From the NCBI GenBank assembly GCA_033977485.1, contig CM066993.1, positions 72,270,864 to 72,334,863 on the forward strand: a stretch of DNA of 64,000 nt. The letters run 5' to 3'. Below the pieces are notes generated by a model that was not told the origin of the DNA, did not search any database, and saw nothing but the letters and a program-made list of their open reading frames with translations. The stretch's first letter is position 1. Each line of letters starts with the position of its first letter. The DNA comes from Hydrangea macrophylla (taxonomy: Eukaryota > Streptophyta > Magnoliopsida > Cornales > Hydrangeaceae). A program made the position numbers and the translations under genes. Of the stretch, positions 9,465 to 21,229 are shown piece after piece.

Positions 9465-12400
9465 TCAACGTCGATCCGCATAACTCTTGTGTCTACTCTG
9501 TGCAGTTTTCATCCTTTCCTTGACCAGTGAAATTTTCTCATTGGTCTCTCTCACCAAATCTGGTCCTAAAAGTTCTGTATCTCCCACTTCAGCCCAACAC
9601 AATGGAGATCGACATGGCCGTCCGTACAAAGCTTCGAACGGCGCCATTCCAATACTCGAGTGATAACTGTTGTTATACGCAAATTCAACCAAAGGTAAGT
9701 GCGTCTCCCAAGATTCTTCAAAGTCAATTGCACAAGCTCTGAGCATATCTTCCATAATCTGATTAACACGCTCGGTCTGCCCATCGGTCTGAGGATGGAA
9801 TGCAGTACTCATCTTGAGCGAAGTTCCCATAGCCTTCTGCAGACTTTCCCAAAATCCCGAGGTAAAACGTGCATCGCGGTCTGATACAATTGACACAGGC
9901 GCACCGTGCAGTCGCACCACTTGCTGTAGGTACATTCGACTCATCCTTTCTACTGGGTAAGTCATATTGTACGCGATAAAGTGTGCAGACTTCGTCAAAC
10001 GATCCACGATTACCCAAATCGCGTCATGATTCTGTTGTGACCGGGGTAATCCAACCACGAAATCCATAGTTATGTGCTCCCACTTCCATCCTGGGACAGG
10101 TAAGGGTTGTAACAATCCCGAGGGTCTCTGATGTTCGGCCTTCACTTGTTGACAAGTCAAACATTTAGACACAAATTCGGCTACTTCTCGTTTCATCCCT
10201 TCCCACCAGAAATTTCTCTTCAGGTCTTTATACATCTTTGTTCCTCCTGGGTGTACTGTCAGTCTTGATTTATGTGCTTCTTCGAGAATTTCTTTTCTCA
10301 AACCTCCTGAATCTGGCACACACAATCTGTCTCGACATCGGTATCCTCCATCGGCCCCAACCTTCCATTCTGTCGGGTCCTTCTCTAACATCTTGGCGAA
10401 CCATGCTTGAAACTTCTCATCTTCCTTCTGGGCTTCGATGATTCGACTCACAAGTGTTGGTTGTACTACCAAGCATCCAAAGTGTTGCCCGATACTTCCC
10501 TCAGAAATCTGCACATCAAATTCTGTTATTGACTCCAAGGCTTTCCATTCCCTCAACATCAATGAAGCAATCATTCCTTGAGGTTTCCGGCTTAGGGCGT
10601 CAGCGACTACGTTTGCCTTACCGGGGTGGTACTCTAATGTGAAGTCGTAGTCCTTGATCAGTTCCATCCACCGACGTTGCCTCATATTCAACTCCTTCTG
10701 AGTAAACAAATACTTAAGGCTTTTGTGGTCTGAGAACAAATCAAATTTCTCCCCATAGAGGTAGTGTCTCCAGATCTTAAGCGCGAACACTACTGCTGCC
10801 AGCTCTAAATCATGAGTTGGGTAGTTCAATTCATTCGGCTTCAACTGTCTTGAACCATAGGCGATAACCTTTCCGTCTTGCATAAGGACACATCCCAATC
10901 CTTGATACGAGGCGTCACTAAAAATAATGAACTTCGCACCATCCCTTGGTATCGCAAGCACTGGCGCTGTTGTCAATTTCTCTTTCAATTTTAGAAAAGC
11001 GCGTTCATGCTTATCAGTCCATTCAAACTTCAAATCTTTCTTAGTCAAACCAGTTAACGGGGCTGCTATCTTTGAGAAACCTTCCACAAATCTCCGATAG
11101 TAACCAGCTAGTCCCAGAAAACTTCTGACTTCTGTAGCATTGGTCGGCCGAGTCCAATTCGCCACTGCATCGGTCTTTGATGAGTCAACCGCGATTCCTT
11201 GTTGAGAGATCACATGCCCGAGAAACTTAACTTCCTGAAGCCAGAATTCACACTTGCTGAATTTAGCATACAGGCGGTGATCCTTGAGAGTCTGCAACAC
11301 GATCCTCAGATGTTGTTCATGCTCTTCCTCTGTCTTGGAATAGATCAAAATATCATCAATAAAGACAATAACGAACTGATCTAAGTATGGCTTGAATACT
11401 CTGTTCATCAAGTCCATAAACACAGCTGGAGCATTTGTCATCCCAAACGGCATTACTAAGAACTCATAGTGTCCGTATCTCGTCCTGAAAGCAGTCTTAG
11501 GTATGTCTTCCTTCCGCACCCTCAACTGGTGATACCCTGACCGTAGATCAATCTTAGAAAAGGTCGTGGCTCCTTGCAACTGATCAAACAGATCGTCTAT
11601 CCGAGGTAAAGGATACTTATTCTTGATAGTAACCTTATTCAGTTCTCGGTAGTCAATACACAGCCGCATTGACCCATCCTTCTTCTTCACAAACAACACT
11701 GGTGCTCCCCAGGGTGAAGTACTTGGACGAACAAAACCCAACTTCTCAAGTTCTTGAACTTGTTCCTTCAGCTCCAACAACTCTGTAGGGGCCATCCTGT
11801 AGGGAACCTTGGTTATAGGTCGAGTACCTGGCACTAATTCCACACAGAATTCTATGTCCCTTTCCGGCGGTAATCCTGAAATATCTCGGAATACTTCCTC
11901 GAACTCTTTGATTACCGGTATAGATGATACTGTCACCTCTGCACTGACAACCTCAATGTTTGCTAGGCATCTAGTGAGGAACATATCACCCGAAGGGTTA
12001 CATTGGAAATCGAAGAGTTGATTCCCCTTGTCCGCAAATGTGATCTTTTTCTTTGCACAATCCAACTTCGCATGATTCTTCTCGAGCCAATCCATTCCCA
12101 GGATTATATCGAACTCCTTCATCGACAGAACCACCAATCTCGCCAAAAGTTCGTGGTCTCCAAACCGAAGAGGACAATCCTTACACACATGTAATAACTT
12201 GACTGTGGTCCCTAAGGGTGAGACAGCACTCAAAGCTTCCTCTAAACGATGCGGTATGATACCCAACTTCTGAACGATCTTAACAGATATAAAAGAATGT
12301 GTAGCACCCGTGTCGAATAAAACTTTAACATGAGAGTTAAACAAAGTTAGAGTACCTTCCACTGCTCGTTGCTCGGGCGGTCCCTCCTCATTGGTACCTT

Positions 12401-13523
12401 CTTCATACCCTGTCTCCTCATAGCCAGCAGCCTCGGGAATGACAGCATTCAGACGGGCTTGTCCTTGTTGACCATAGTTACCTTTCCTAGGAGCCTTGCA
12501 TTCTGGACTTATGTGACCTGGCATGCCACAATTATAGCACACAACTCCTGAACGATCCGTACGCCTAGGTGCTCTGCAATCTTTAGCTCGATGACCGGGA
12601 ACTCCACAATTGAAGCAGTTGTTGTTTTTGGCCCCTTCTATTGCTAGAGGCTGATACTGCTGAACTGCTTGTGTCTGTTGAGGTTTCTTCCCTCCATCCC
12701 AGGTCCTTTTCTGTCCTTGAGGGTACCCTGGTTTCTGTCCGGGATAACCCTTCTGCGGAGGTCGATTTCCAAGCGGCTTCGAATTCTGACACCCATCATT
12801 CTCTAACCCCGTAGCCAATCTCACCAGAGCTTCAAATGACTGGCCCAGATGCCCCATAGTCAAATGTCTGAGAGACAGGTTGAGACCTCGGTGATACTTC
12901 TTGATTTTCCTCTGGGGTGTGTCCACCATATGTGGAGCAAAGCGAGACAGACGCTCAAATCGAGTAGTGTACTCTCGGACAGTCAGATTCCCTTGAGTCA
13001 ACTCCATAAACTCTTTCTCCCTCTTGTCCTTCTCTTCTTCGGGGAAATACTTCTCGAGAAACCTTTCCTTGAACACCACCCACGGCATTCTCCTTGCAGC
13101 TTCTTCCCCTATGGTCGCCTTTTCTGCATCCCACCAATCAGCCGCTGCATAAGACAACTGAAAGATAGCCAGACGCTTCTTTTCCAGATCAGTGCACTCT
13201 ATGGTCTCAAAGATACGCTCCATCTGACGTAGCCACTGTTCCGCTTGCCAGGGTTCATCAGTTCCAGCAAAATACTCAGGTCGTAGAGCGCGAAACTCCT
13301 TAAGAAGCTTGTCTCCAGTCTGGTGGGCTTGCCTCCCATTCCCATTGTAATCCCCATTCTGATTATTGTTCCTTGCGTTCTGATCACTAACCCTCTCCAA
13401 CCTCCTTACAAAAGCTTCGAACATCCCGGTTGGATCTATTACTGGCGGTGCATCTTCAATAGCGGGACGATTCCTGAGATTTCTTCTAGCCATCTGATCG
13501 AGAGAACGGTACCTATCCATCAA
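9465..13523 (-). CDS. Element B Gag-Pol polyprotein (1352 aa to the first stop)
   Basis: This is a single open frame from ATG 13523. It encodes a Retrotrans_gag domain (about residues 75-240); two CCHC zinc knuckles ([14 protein letters not shown] and [14 protein letters not shown], about 300-342); an aspartic protease ([10 protein letters not shown] at about 404); reverse transcriptase (catalytic FIDDILIYS, Asp 723-724); RNase H ([10 protein letters not shown], Asp about 870); and integrase with an HHCC zinc domain and DDE core (ITMDF Asp about 1154, SDRDARF, DGQTER). Every catalytic motif is present. The frame ends at a TGA just before the integrase C-terminal GPF segment (9021-9464), where element C has CGA. 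Together with the near-identical LTRs this looks like a young element, possibly inactivated by that one stop or able to read through it. Confidence 0.95.
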   Translation of the reverse strand: MMDRYRSLDQMARRNLRNRPAIEDAPPVIDPTGMFEAFVRRLERVSDQNARNNNQNGDYNGNGRQAHQTGDKLLKEFRALRPEYFAGTDEPWQAEQWLRQMERIFETIECTDLEKKRLAIFQLSYAAADWWDAEKATIGEEAARRMPWVVFKERFLEKYFPEEEKDKREKEFMELTQGNLTVREYTTRFERLSRFAPHMVDTPQRKIKKYHRGLNLSLRHLTMGHLGQSFEALVRLATGLENDGCQNSKPLGNRPPQKGYPGQKPGYPQGQKRTWDGGKKPQQTQAVQQYQPLAIEGAKNNNCFNCGVPGHRAKDCRAPRRTDRSGVVCYNCGMPGHISPECKAPRKGNYGQQGQARLNAVIPEAAGYEETGYEEGTNEEGPPEQRAVEGTLTLFNSHVKVLFDTGATHSFISVKIVQKLGIIPHRLEEALSAVSPLGTTVKLLHVCKDCPLRFGDHELLARLVVLSMKEFDIILGMDWLEKNHAKLDCAKKKITFADKGNQLFDFQCNPSGDMFLTRCLANIEVVSAEVTVSSIPVIKEFEEVFRDISGLPPERDIEFCVELVPGTRPITKVPYRMAPTELLELKEQVQELEKLGFVRPSTSPWGAPVLFVKKKDGSMRLCIDYRELNKVTIKNKYPLPRIDDLFDQLQGATTFSKIDLRSGYHQLRVRKEDIPKTAFRTRYGHYEFLVMPFGMTNAPAVFMDLMNRVFKPYLDQFVIVFIDDILIYSKTEEEHEQHLRIVLQTLKDHRLYAKFSKCEFWLQEVKFLGHVISQQGIAVDSSKTDAVANWTRPTNATEVRSFLGLAGYYRRFVEGFSKIAAPLTGLTKKDLKFEWTDKHERAFLKLKEKLTTAPVLAIPRDGAKFIIFSDASYQGLGCVLMQDGKVIAYGSRQLKPNELNYPTHDLELAAVVFALKIWRHYLYGEKFDLFSDHKSLKYLFTQKELNMRQRRWMELIKDYDFTLEYHPGKANVVADALSRKPQGMIASLMLREWKALESITEFDVQISEGSIGQHFGCLVVQPTLVSRIIEAQKEDEKFQAWFAKMLEKDPTEWKVGADGGYRCRDRLCVPDSGGLRKEILEEAHKSRLTVHPGGTKMYKDLKRNFWWEGMKREVAEFVSKCLTCQQVKAEHQRPSGLLQPLPVPGWKWEHITMDFVVGLPRSQQNHDAIWVIVDRLTKSAHFIAYNMTYPVERMSRMYLQQVVRLHGAPVSIVSDRDARFTSGFWESLQKAMGTSLKMSTAFHPQTDGQTERVNQIMEDMLRACAIDFEESWETHLPLVEFAYNNSYHSSIGMAPFEALYGRPCRSPLCWAEVGDTELLGPDLVRETNEKISLVKERMKTAQSRHKSYADRR

Positions 13524-13654
13524 TCAACAGAATTCGGTCAACCTCTCGAGAAGAAAGAAAATTCTAAACGATAGAAAACGACTAGACACGGAATAAAGTC
13601 GAACTATCCTATCTCAATTCTATCTTAACGGAAGATCCTATGTGTCTTGGACAA

Positions 13655-13685
13655 TTGGTCGAGCCATAACCTGGCTCTGATACCA
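13655..13685 (-). promoter_or_regulatory. Primer binding site of element B
   Basis: The minus strand reads TGGTATCAGAGCCAGG close to the 5' LTR. This is the initiator-Met tRNA primer site used by many plant gypsy elements. Confidence 0.88.
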
Positions 13686-14068
13686 AAAAGCCTGTCACGC
13701 CCCGACGTAGCATAATTCAGGAAAGCATTTAATTTCCTTTATGGACTCGTAGGTCGTGACAAGTGAGTATGACCAATTGTCCCTGCAACAAATAACTTAA
13801 CAAACAATTCTAGAGCAAAGGATACTAACAAAAACATAAGCTCTGAAAAAAAAAACTTACTAAACTATTACAACAGTCATAGTCTTAGGCACAAAACGCC
13901 TTATTCAAAAGTCCAAACTAGTTTATTACAAAACCCAAATTAAAAGACTTAGGAAATATAAAGCAGCCTCCTGGAAAGTCTCCTGACTCTAAGTAGCATA
14001 GTCAAAATACCCTGGCTTCTCCTGACCCTGAAAATCTGGACATACAGTCCAGGACGCATCAACGCCGT

Positions 14069-14084
14069 CAGCTTATGAAAGCTG
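14069..14084. other. LTR hairpin CAGCTT...AAGCTG, element B right LTR
   Basis: Identical to the hairpin at 6471-6486. Confidence 0.5.
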
Positions 14085-14297
14085 GTGAGCAAAATAAACA
14101 AGTGCTCGCAATGTATATATAAGCATATAAACAACGGTGCAATTTAACTTTTAAAAGCAATAACTTCAAGGTTCCAATTCCAACATAAGCTACGGGGAAT
14201 AAAGAAAGCAATAGATATGCGACCATGCATGAACAATGTAATATCTCATCTTTCTGACTCTTTTCTCTCAACAAAACTCAACACAACCAAACCATCG

Positions 14298-14543
14298 CTT
14301 CAGATACCAGGAATAATATCCGATCGATATCTAAGCCACACTCAATACCATCATTTCGGATACCAGGAATACTATCCGATCAATATCCGAAACAAGCGCC
14401 TTAGATACCAGGAATAATATCCGATCGATATCTAAGCCGTACACAACACTACCACCATCGCTTCGGATATCAGGAATACTATCCGATCAATATCCGAAAC
14501 GCGCGCCTTAGATACCAGGAATATTATCCGATCGATATCTAAG
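14298..14543. repeat. GATACCAGGAATA inverted-repeat array, B right LTR
   Basis: Same five-unit array as 6700-6945, with no difference seen. Confidence 0.8.
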
Positions 14544-14846
14544 TCGCACAACTGGAACACCACTCTTTACTCTTTTCACACTTTCTCACACACATGCATG
14601 TTGACACAACCTTAACCCTAACATGTATGTCAATGTTTCATAAATAACCCCATTAATAAATCATAAAGCCGGAATAATCGTATGAGCATAAATTTTGGCC
14701 TTAAACATTCTTACAAGTCCAAAGTCTAACAGTGAGCCTTTAAAACAGTGTATTTGTTAAACAGTCCTTTGAAATCTCCCAAAACATTTTTTTTTTCCAA
14801 ACAGTCCCTTACCAAAACAAAACTTACAAACTGCCAAAACTGCCAC

Positions 14847-14899
14847 CTCGCGCGAGCGGATCGCGCGAGCGAACCTCGCGCGAGCGGGTCGCGCGCGCG
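14847..14899. repeat. CGCGCGAGCG array, B right LTR
   Basis: Same block as 7249-7301. Confidence 0.8.
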
Positions 14900-15116
14900 A
14901 GTTCTTGCAAAAAGTTGTCTTCTTCGTTTTCTCCCCTGTTTCTGGTTTTGTACGGGGTTTTATAAGTCTTAATACATCGTTCTACTCGTCCCATCACAAC
15001 CAATTAAGATTCTGTTTTAATAAATTTCCCAACCAGGGCTTTAACAGTTCGTAAATACTACCCAAACAGCCCCTAAAACACGAAACAAGCAAGAATTAGA
15101 AACTGCCAGAATCATT

Positions 15117-15446
15117 CCCGGCGCTTTTGAATAAATGCCGTTAATTCCCGGCGCTTCAGAACAAACGCCGTTAATTTCCCGGCGCTTCAGAACAAACGCC
15201 GTTAATTTCCCGGCGCTTCAGGACAAACGCCGTTAATTTCCCGGCGCTTCAGGACAAACGCCGTTAATTCCCGGCGCTTCAGGACAAATGCCGTTAATTT
15301 CCGGCGCTTCAGGAAAAACGCCGTTAATTTCCCGGCGCTTTAGGACAAACGCCGTTAATTTCCGGCGCTTCAGGAAAAACGCCGTTAATTTCCCGGCGCT
15401 TTAGGACAAACGCCGTTAATTTCCCGGCGCTTTTGAATAAACGCCG
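15117..15446. repeat. 31-bp CGGCG...CGCCG tandem array, 11 units, B right LTR
   Basis: Same array as 7519-7817 but with one more unit, placed after the third unit. The gain or loss must have occurred during or after the insertion of B. Confidence 0.92.
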
Positions 15447-16605
15447 TTAATTCCTACTTCGTCTTCTTCACTGGTTATCCCCTGTTTTCAGTTTAAGGGT
15501 CCAAATTGACCCATTTCTGAATTCTGCTTCAACCAAGACATGTAATATATGGATTTCTTCGTTTTTCCGCAAGGATTACGAATACGTGATCGGTTTTAAC
15601 TAATTTCAATCGTAGCTCTCGGATTTCACGTAAAACCGAGAGGTGACAAAACTTTAAATCAACGGTACGTCGCGATACGGATGAATTAAGCCGTAGTATT
15701 CGAACCACAGCTTATTGGGACTAAGATCTTTCATTCCCAATTTACAGAATCGATTTTGGTTACGATTTCTAAAACTTCAATTTCCAAGCTTTAATGGTGT
15801 TTTCATATATATACATATATACACACTTATATATCCTGAAAAACACATATATAGACATTGAGAGTGAGTTTAAATTACTCACAGAGGCTAATTATACAGA
15901 AATTTAAAGGCCGAGAACTTCCGCCGTAATAATCCGTCGTTGAGAATTTCCTCTTCCGTTCTTGATTTTGGTAACCCAATATGTGTATATATATGTGTGT
16001 CTAAGTATGTGACTGATTATATATATAAACTGTATGTGTGTGTTGTGTGATCTTGAGAGAGCAAGAGAGTGATTGAGAGAATTTGAGAGAGTTTGGGAGT
16101 GAGAGATGAGAGACTGTGAGTGAGTGATTGAGAGAGAGAGCTGCCGAGAGAGAGATGAATCAAATGGGGAATAAGTGGGTGTATAAATGATATGTAAAGT
16201 GCTTAGCACTATGCATATAAAACACACATGACACTCCACACACACTCACAAAGCACTACACACACATTCCACTAAACACAGCACACACTGCACTAATGTG
16301 TACACAAGATACCCTTGTGTGTGTTGAGCTCACGCAATGATACACACACACAGGTAAAAATATACTGCCCATTCCCAAAACTGGTATTTTACGGTTGAAA
16401 TAAAAATACAGAAAATTATATTAATGTAGGAATTCAATTCCCGGTTATACAAAAATATAAATATCGATTTTGAAACCATAGAAAATGTTTTAAAAATTAC
16501 GGTTTGACCCCAGATAATTATTACAAAGAGAAATTAAATTAAAATACTCATGGAAATAAAATGCAATATTTATTTATTAATGATAATAAAATATAGGGCG
16601 TTACA

Positions 16606-16610
16606 TCCCC
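16606..16610. repeat. TSD of element B, right copy (TCCCC)
   Basis: Matches 6090-6094 exactly. The sequence after it (TTTGACCCAAGTAGACA) continues the interrupted LTR of element A. Confidence 0.95.
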
Positions 16611-17640
16611 TTTGACCCAAGTAGACACATAACATGCTCACATAAACAGTTATACGTGCTTTTATTATAATTTCACGTGCATAATTAACGGGCCTAACTA
16701 ATACATGAATTTTGCCCGAATCCAAGAATATCAAAAGTGATGTCCAAAACATGAAAATCCATATATTTCATAGATCTAGAATTCATACCTCGTGCGAATC
16801 TCTTCAAACTTTGAAGGATCGTCTAGGGGAATAAATAATCGTCGGATTTTGAATTTGGTATGATTCCTATAAGTTTTACCTGATTTTTCCCAAAAATCCA
16901 AAATTAAGATTTTTACAAAACTTGGCCAAACACGGCCTAAGTGGTGTCAAAACGTAGATCTTACCTCCACGAGTTCAAATCTTGAATTTGGAGAAAATCT
17001 GACGGACGAACGGTCGTCGTTTGTCGTCGCAAAGCCCGAGGCAACAAAATCTCCCTTCTCTCTCCTCTCTCTAGATATTTAGGAGTTTGGATGAGATTTG
17101 AAATCTCATACTCATCTATATATAGGCAAGTTTTCGGGAAATTACATTTACCTCCCCGCAAGTTTCTCAAACTTCTAATTATCTCTCGAAACTTCGCACA
17201 CGTCCATTTTATGCCTTTACGAGTGAAAACTATAAATTTCAAAAGTTTTCAACTAAATTTTGTTTGGGTCCAAAAATAACGTCCGAAAACTATATTCTGT
17301 GGAATCTCTACACAACCTACCTTTTTAATTAACGTGTCTCTCACGTTCTCACCACCGTTCTCAAAATGATATAATTAATATCAAAGATTTACCAGAATTA
17401 TACTACACAGGTATAATTACTATTCACAGGAATACCAGATAAAGTCAAATAACATTTAAATCATATAAATGTCATTTACTCATGATTATGCAATATGAAC
17501 TTCTATGTTCCCGTGTCCTCACTGACACCTTACTGTTGACTCACAGTCAACCTCAATCCACCATTCTCAATTAACATTGATAACTTCTCAATTTACAATT
17601 TTGCATGATAAAACTATAAATTTTTGGAACGGGTGTGACA
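16611..17640 (-). mobile_element. Gypsy element A, 5' LTR, second part
   Basis: This is the continuation of 4975-6094 after element B. The same stretch is recognisable in reverse complement in the C LTR (26237-27260), including the motif with CTTTGACCCA and the terminal CGGGTGTGACA. It ends at 17640, where copia integrase coding sequence begins. Confidence 0.9.
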
Positions 17641-18417
17641 ACGTTCATAGACGACTACTAAAGATATGGATACCTATATTTGATACATGAGAAGTCACAG
17701 TCCCTGGATGTTTTCAAGTCATTTAAAGTCGAAGTTGAACTTCAGCTTGGCAAGAAAATTAAGGCTGTCAAATCTGACCGTGGTGGTAAGTACTATGGTA
17801 GATATGACGGATCAGGTGAACAACATCCAGGACCATTTGCTAAACTCCTAGAGGAATGCGGTATCGTCCCTCAATACACAATGCCAAGCAAACCTAGCAT
17901 GAATGGTGTAGCTAAAAGATGAAACAGAACGCTCAAGGACATGGTAAGAAGTATGATTAGTCATTCTTCTTTACCAAAATCACTCTGGAGAGAAGCTCTA
18001 AAGACTGCAGCATATATACTCAACAGAGTTCCAAGTAAAGTAGTAACCAAAACCCCTTATGAATTATGGACTAGAAAGAAGCCTAGCATTAGGCATTTAC
18101 ACATTTGGGGTTGTCCAGCTGAGGTACGGCCTTATAGGCCACATGAAAAGAAATTGGACTCTAGAACAGTCAGTTGCTACTTTGTTGGATACGCGGAACG
18201 CTCTCGGGGCCTTTAAGTTTTATGATCCCACTGCTAGGACATTTTTTGAAACAGGAAATGCAAGATTTCTTGAGGAAGTTGAGTTTGTGGGGGGAGATAA
18301 GGTTAAAGACATTGACTTTGAAGAGGAATTTATTCCTTGTCATGTTGCTATTGACAATGTTCATGTTCTTATTCCTGAAATTGTTTAAGATGCAAATCTA
18401 GATATTCGAGACAATGT
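17641..18417 (+). pseudogene. Copia integrase core fragment, interrupted
   Basis: The translation begins TFIDDY, then a stop, and continues with VKSDRGGKYYGRYDGSGEQ, YTMPSKPSMNGVAKR, then a second stop, [18 protein letters not shown] and [16 protein letters not shown]. These are the copia integrase core motifs, including the catalytic Asp of IDDY and of SDRGG. Several stops (for example near 17659 and 17920) and a frameshift near 18190-18216 make it non-functional. The 5' part is missing because element A sits there. Confidence 0.88.
18308..18417 (+). repeat. 110-bp copia coding duplicate, first copy
   Basis: The segment from GACATTGACTTTGAAG to GACAATGT is repeated at 19343-19452 with about four mismatches. 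The two copies flank the paired LTRs, consistent with two head-to-tail deleted copies of the same element. Confidence 0.85.
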
Positions 18418-18866
18418 CCTAATAAGAGTGGGCAACATATTAATATCAATTATATTATAAGGCTATTAATTAAATGGGCTTATATTATGTGGTATACTTG
18501 TAGGAAGCCCATGGGCTTCTACTGGGTATGGGTTTAATGAGTGGATACCAAATACTGATCCTGTTAGGAATAATGGGAACCTAACATATCAGTATATAAA
18601 GACATATAGGTTATGGTCCACAATATGTCAAATCACTATACTACTTCCTCCTCCATCCCATCAAGAGAAGGAACCCATTACAGATCTAAGGAGATTTGAC
18701 TGAGGAAGACATAACCGGTCATCATCTTTCTTCTAAGGTTTGCTCATTGCTACAATGGATACAGGTATGTGATCTAGTATATTATACCCTTAATAATCTA
18801 ACATGATTTGATCCTAGGGCTATGGTTGTACTACTCTAGGGTTCTATAATTTTATAGATTAAAGAT
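18418..18866 (+). mobile_element. Copia LTR copy 1 (truncated at both ends)
   Basis: It matches copies 2 and 3 but lacks about the first 19 bases (it starts CCTAATAAGAG) and the terminal TCTAACA. It is joined directly to copia coding sequence on the left and to LTR copy 2 on the right. Confidence 0.85.
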
Positions 18867-19339
18867 TGTTAGGAAATTATATTTCCTAATAAGAGTGGGC
18901 AACATATTAATATCAATTATATTATAAGGGCTATTAATTAAATGGGCTTATATTATGTGGTCTAATTGTAGTAAGCCATGGACTTCTACTGGATATAGGT
19001 TTAATGAGTGGATACCAAATACTGATCCTGTTAGGAATAATGGGAACCCTAACATATCAGTATATAAAGACATATAGGTTATGGTCCCCAATATGTTAAA
19101 TCATTATACTACTTCCTCCTCCATCCCATCAAGAGAAGGAACCCTTCACAGATCTAAGGAGATTTGACTGAGGAAGACATAACTGATCATCATCGTTTTC
19201 TTAAGGTTTGCTAATTGCTATAATGGATACATGTATGTATTCTACAATATTATATCTTTGATAATCTAACATGATACGATCCTAGGGCTGTGTTTTACTG
19301 CTCTAGGGTTCTATAGTTTTATAGATTATAAATCTAACA
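18867..19339 (+). mobile_element. Copia LTR copy 2
   Basis: A 473-bp LTR running TGTTAGGAAATT...TCTAACA. It contains a conserved GTATATAAAGACATATAGG promoter-like stretch. It is followed within a few bases by integrase-region coding sequence, so the gag region and primer site are deleted. Confidence 0.88.
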
Positions 19340-19342
19340 ACT

Positions 19343-19452
19343 GACATTGACTTTGAAGATGAATTTATTCCTCGTCATGTTGCTATTGACAATGTTCATG
19401 TTCCTATTCCTGAAATTGTTTAAGATGCAAATCCAGATATTCGAGACAATGT
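19343..19452 (+). repeat. 110-bp copia coding duplicate, second copy
   Basis: Second copy of 18308-18417. Confidence 0.85.
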
Positions 19453-20340
19453 ACAAGAGCTCCCTGTGCAAAATGAACAAATTATACCTGAAGTGCAAAC
19501 TCAACAAACTCAAGAGGAGATGCCATTAAGAAGATCCATTAGGGAAAGGAGAAATGCAATTTCGAATGATTATATTGTATTCTTCCAAGAACATGAGTTT
19601 GACATAGGGATAGTGGAAGATGATCCAATCAACTTTCACCAAGTCAAACAAAGTTCCATCAATGATCTCAAGCAGGCTTCCCGTCAATGGTATCACAAGT
19701 TCCATCAAGTAATCACCTCGTATGGTTTTGAGGCGAATATGGTTGATGACTGTGTATATCACAAGTTCAATGGGAGTATTGGGCAGATATTTGGGTAACC
19801 CACAAATGGATCATTGGAAAGCAGTCAAACGGGTTATGCGGTATTTACAGAGAACAAAGGACTACATGCTCACGTATCGGAGATCAGATCTTTTGGAGAT
19901 CGTCGGGTATTCTGATTCCGATTTTGTTGGATGCCAAGACAGTAAGCGATCCATGTCAGGCTATGTTTATATGCTGGTTGGAGGAGCTATATCTTGGAAG
20001 AGTGCTAAGCAGACACTCATAGCTTCTTCAACCATGGCTGCGGAGTTCATACCCTGTTATGAGGCATCCAATCATGGGATATGGTTGTGAAACTTTGTCA
20101 CTGGACTGCGTGTGGTAGATGGCATTTAAAGGCCATTAAAGATATATTGTGACAATAAAAGTTTCTAGTTGTTAAGGAAAGAGTTCAGAGTTGTCAAATT
20201 TTGATAGAACATATAGGGACAAACTCCATGATTACGGATCCGCTGACCAAGGGATTACCTCCCAAGGTCTTTCACGAGCACACTGTTCATATGGGTGTTA
20301 GGTTGTCTAACGATACTTTGGTTTAGTGGGAGTTAACTTT
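19453..20340 (+). pseudogene. Copia RT tail and RNase H fragment
   Basis: It shows the linker (EEMPLRRSIRERRNAIS), then only the end of reverse transcriptase (LKQASRQWYHKFHQVI), then RNase H with YSDSDFVGCQDSKRSMSGY, GGAISWKSAKQT and ASSTMAAEF, and the tail (ADP-like LTKGLPPKVFHEH). Most of RT, including its catalytic YVDD region, is deleted, and part of the RNase H end is also lost near 20150. It has no coding capacity. Confidence 0.87.
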
Positions 20341-20737
20341 GGATGTTCTATTTTTGACATTTATGGTTTTATTTTCTGCAGAATAAAGTTGATGGTTTAA
20401 AGTTTATCTCTGAATCTAACTATTTTCTATATGCGGTTTTGCATTGTTTCGGATTGATCTCAATAAAGACTAAAGTAGGACTAGTTGGAAATATGCATGT
20501 TTGAGATCACATTGCATATAATTTCCATGCTACTCATTCATACTTGATCTATGTCATTAATTGTATTGGTATGGTGACCATTGAAGGTCTAGTTACGATT
20601 ATGTGTGACGAAAGCCGCCTTGATCCCATATTAATATAGGAAATGGACCAGATTGAAACTAAAGTGAAGTCCAAAGATAAATAGCACAGGTGCGCGTCTA
20701 AGGAACATGTAATATAATTGTTTCAGGAATCATATGT

Positions 20738-20753
20738 AGCCCAAGTGGGAGAT
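20738..20753 (+). promoter_or_regulatory. Copia polypurine tract
   Basis: AGTGGGAGAT lies directly before the LTR start TGTTAGG, the usual copia polypurine tract. It shows that the LTR at 20754 is the true 3' LTR. Confidence 0.75.
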
Positions 20754-21229
20754 TGTTAGGAAATTATATTTTCTAATAAGAGTGGGCAACATATTAATAT
20801 CAATTATATTATAAGGGCTATTAATTAAAGGGGCTTATATTATGTGGTCTAATTGTAGGAAGCCAATGGACTTCTACTGGGTATGGGTTTAATGAGTGGA
20901 TACCAAATACTGATCCTGTTAGGAATAATGGGAACCTTAACATATCAGTATATAAAGACATATAGGTTATGGTCCCCAATATGTCAATTCATTATACTAC
21001 TTCCTCCTCCATCCCATCAAGAGAAGGAACCCATTACAGATCTAAGGAGATTTGACTGAGGAAGACATAACCAGTCATCATCGTTCTTCTAAGGTTTGCT
21101 AATTGCTTCTATGGATACAGGTATGTATTCTATTATATTATATCCTTGATAATCTAACATGATATGATCCTAGGGCTGTGGTTTTACTACTCTAGGGTTC
21201 TACAATTTTATAGATTAAAGATTCTAACA
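20754..21229 (+). mobile_element. Copia LTR copy 3 (3' LTR)
   Basis: A 476-bp LTR from TGTTAGGAAATT to TCTAACA, preceded by the polypurine tract. The following five bases, GAAAG, would be the TSD, but the matching left end lies outside the window. Confidence 0.88.

Larger units (their letters stand above)
6095..16605 (-). mobile_element. Gypsy element B, near-complete chromovirus-type LTR retrotransposon
   Basis: This is a full Ty3/gypsy element of 10,511 bp on the minus strand. It has LTRs at 6095-8976 and 13693-16605, a primer site, a polypurine tract, one long Gag-Pol frame and a perfect 5-bp TSD (TCCCC). The LTRs are 2882 and 2913 bp. The 31-bp difference is one extra unit of an internal tandem array, and elsewhere I found no difference in the parts I compared by eye. 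Unusually long, array-rich LTRs frame a 4.7-kb interior. The only coding defect seen is a TGA at 9465-9467. It is inserted in the 5' LTR of element A. Confidence 0.95.
13693..16605 (-). mobile_element. Element B right (5') LTR
   Basis: A 2913-bp LTR that starts TGTCACGCCCC and ends GGCGTTACA. Apart from one extra 31-bp array unit it matches 6095-8976 everywhere I compared. It would carry the promoter of the element on the minus strand. Confidence 0.95.
17641..21229 (+). mobile_element. Decayed Ty1/copia element, interrupted by gypsy A
   Basis: The plus-strand remains of a copia retrotransposon include integrase (17641-18417), two abutting LTR copies (18418-19339), a short linker plus the end of RT (19343-19800), RNase H (19800-20340), a polypurine tract and a 3' LTR (20754-21229). 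Its front half would lie left of the left LTR of A, outside the window. It is the oldest layer of this nest. It has many stops and deletions and no intact domain. Confidence 0.88.
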
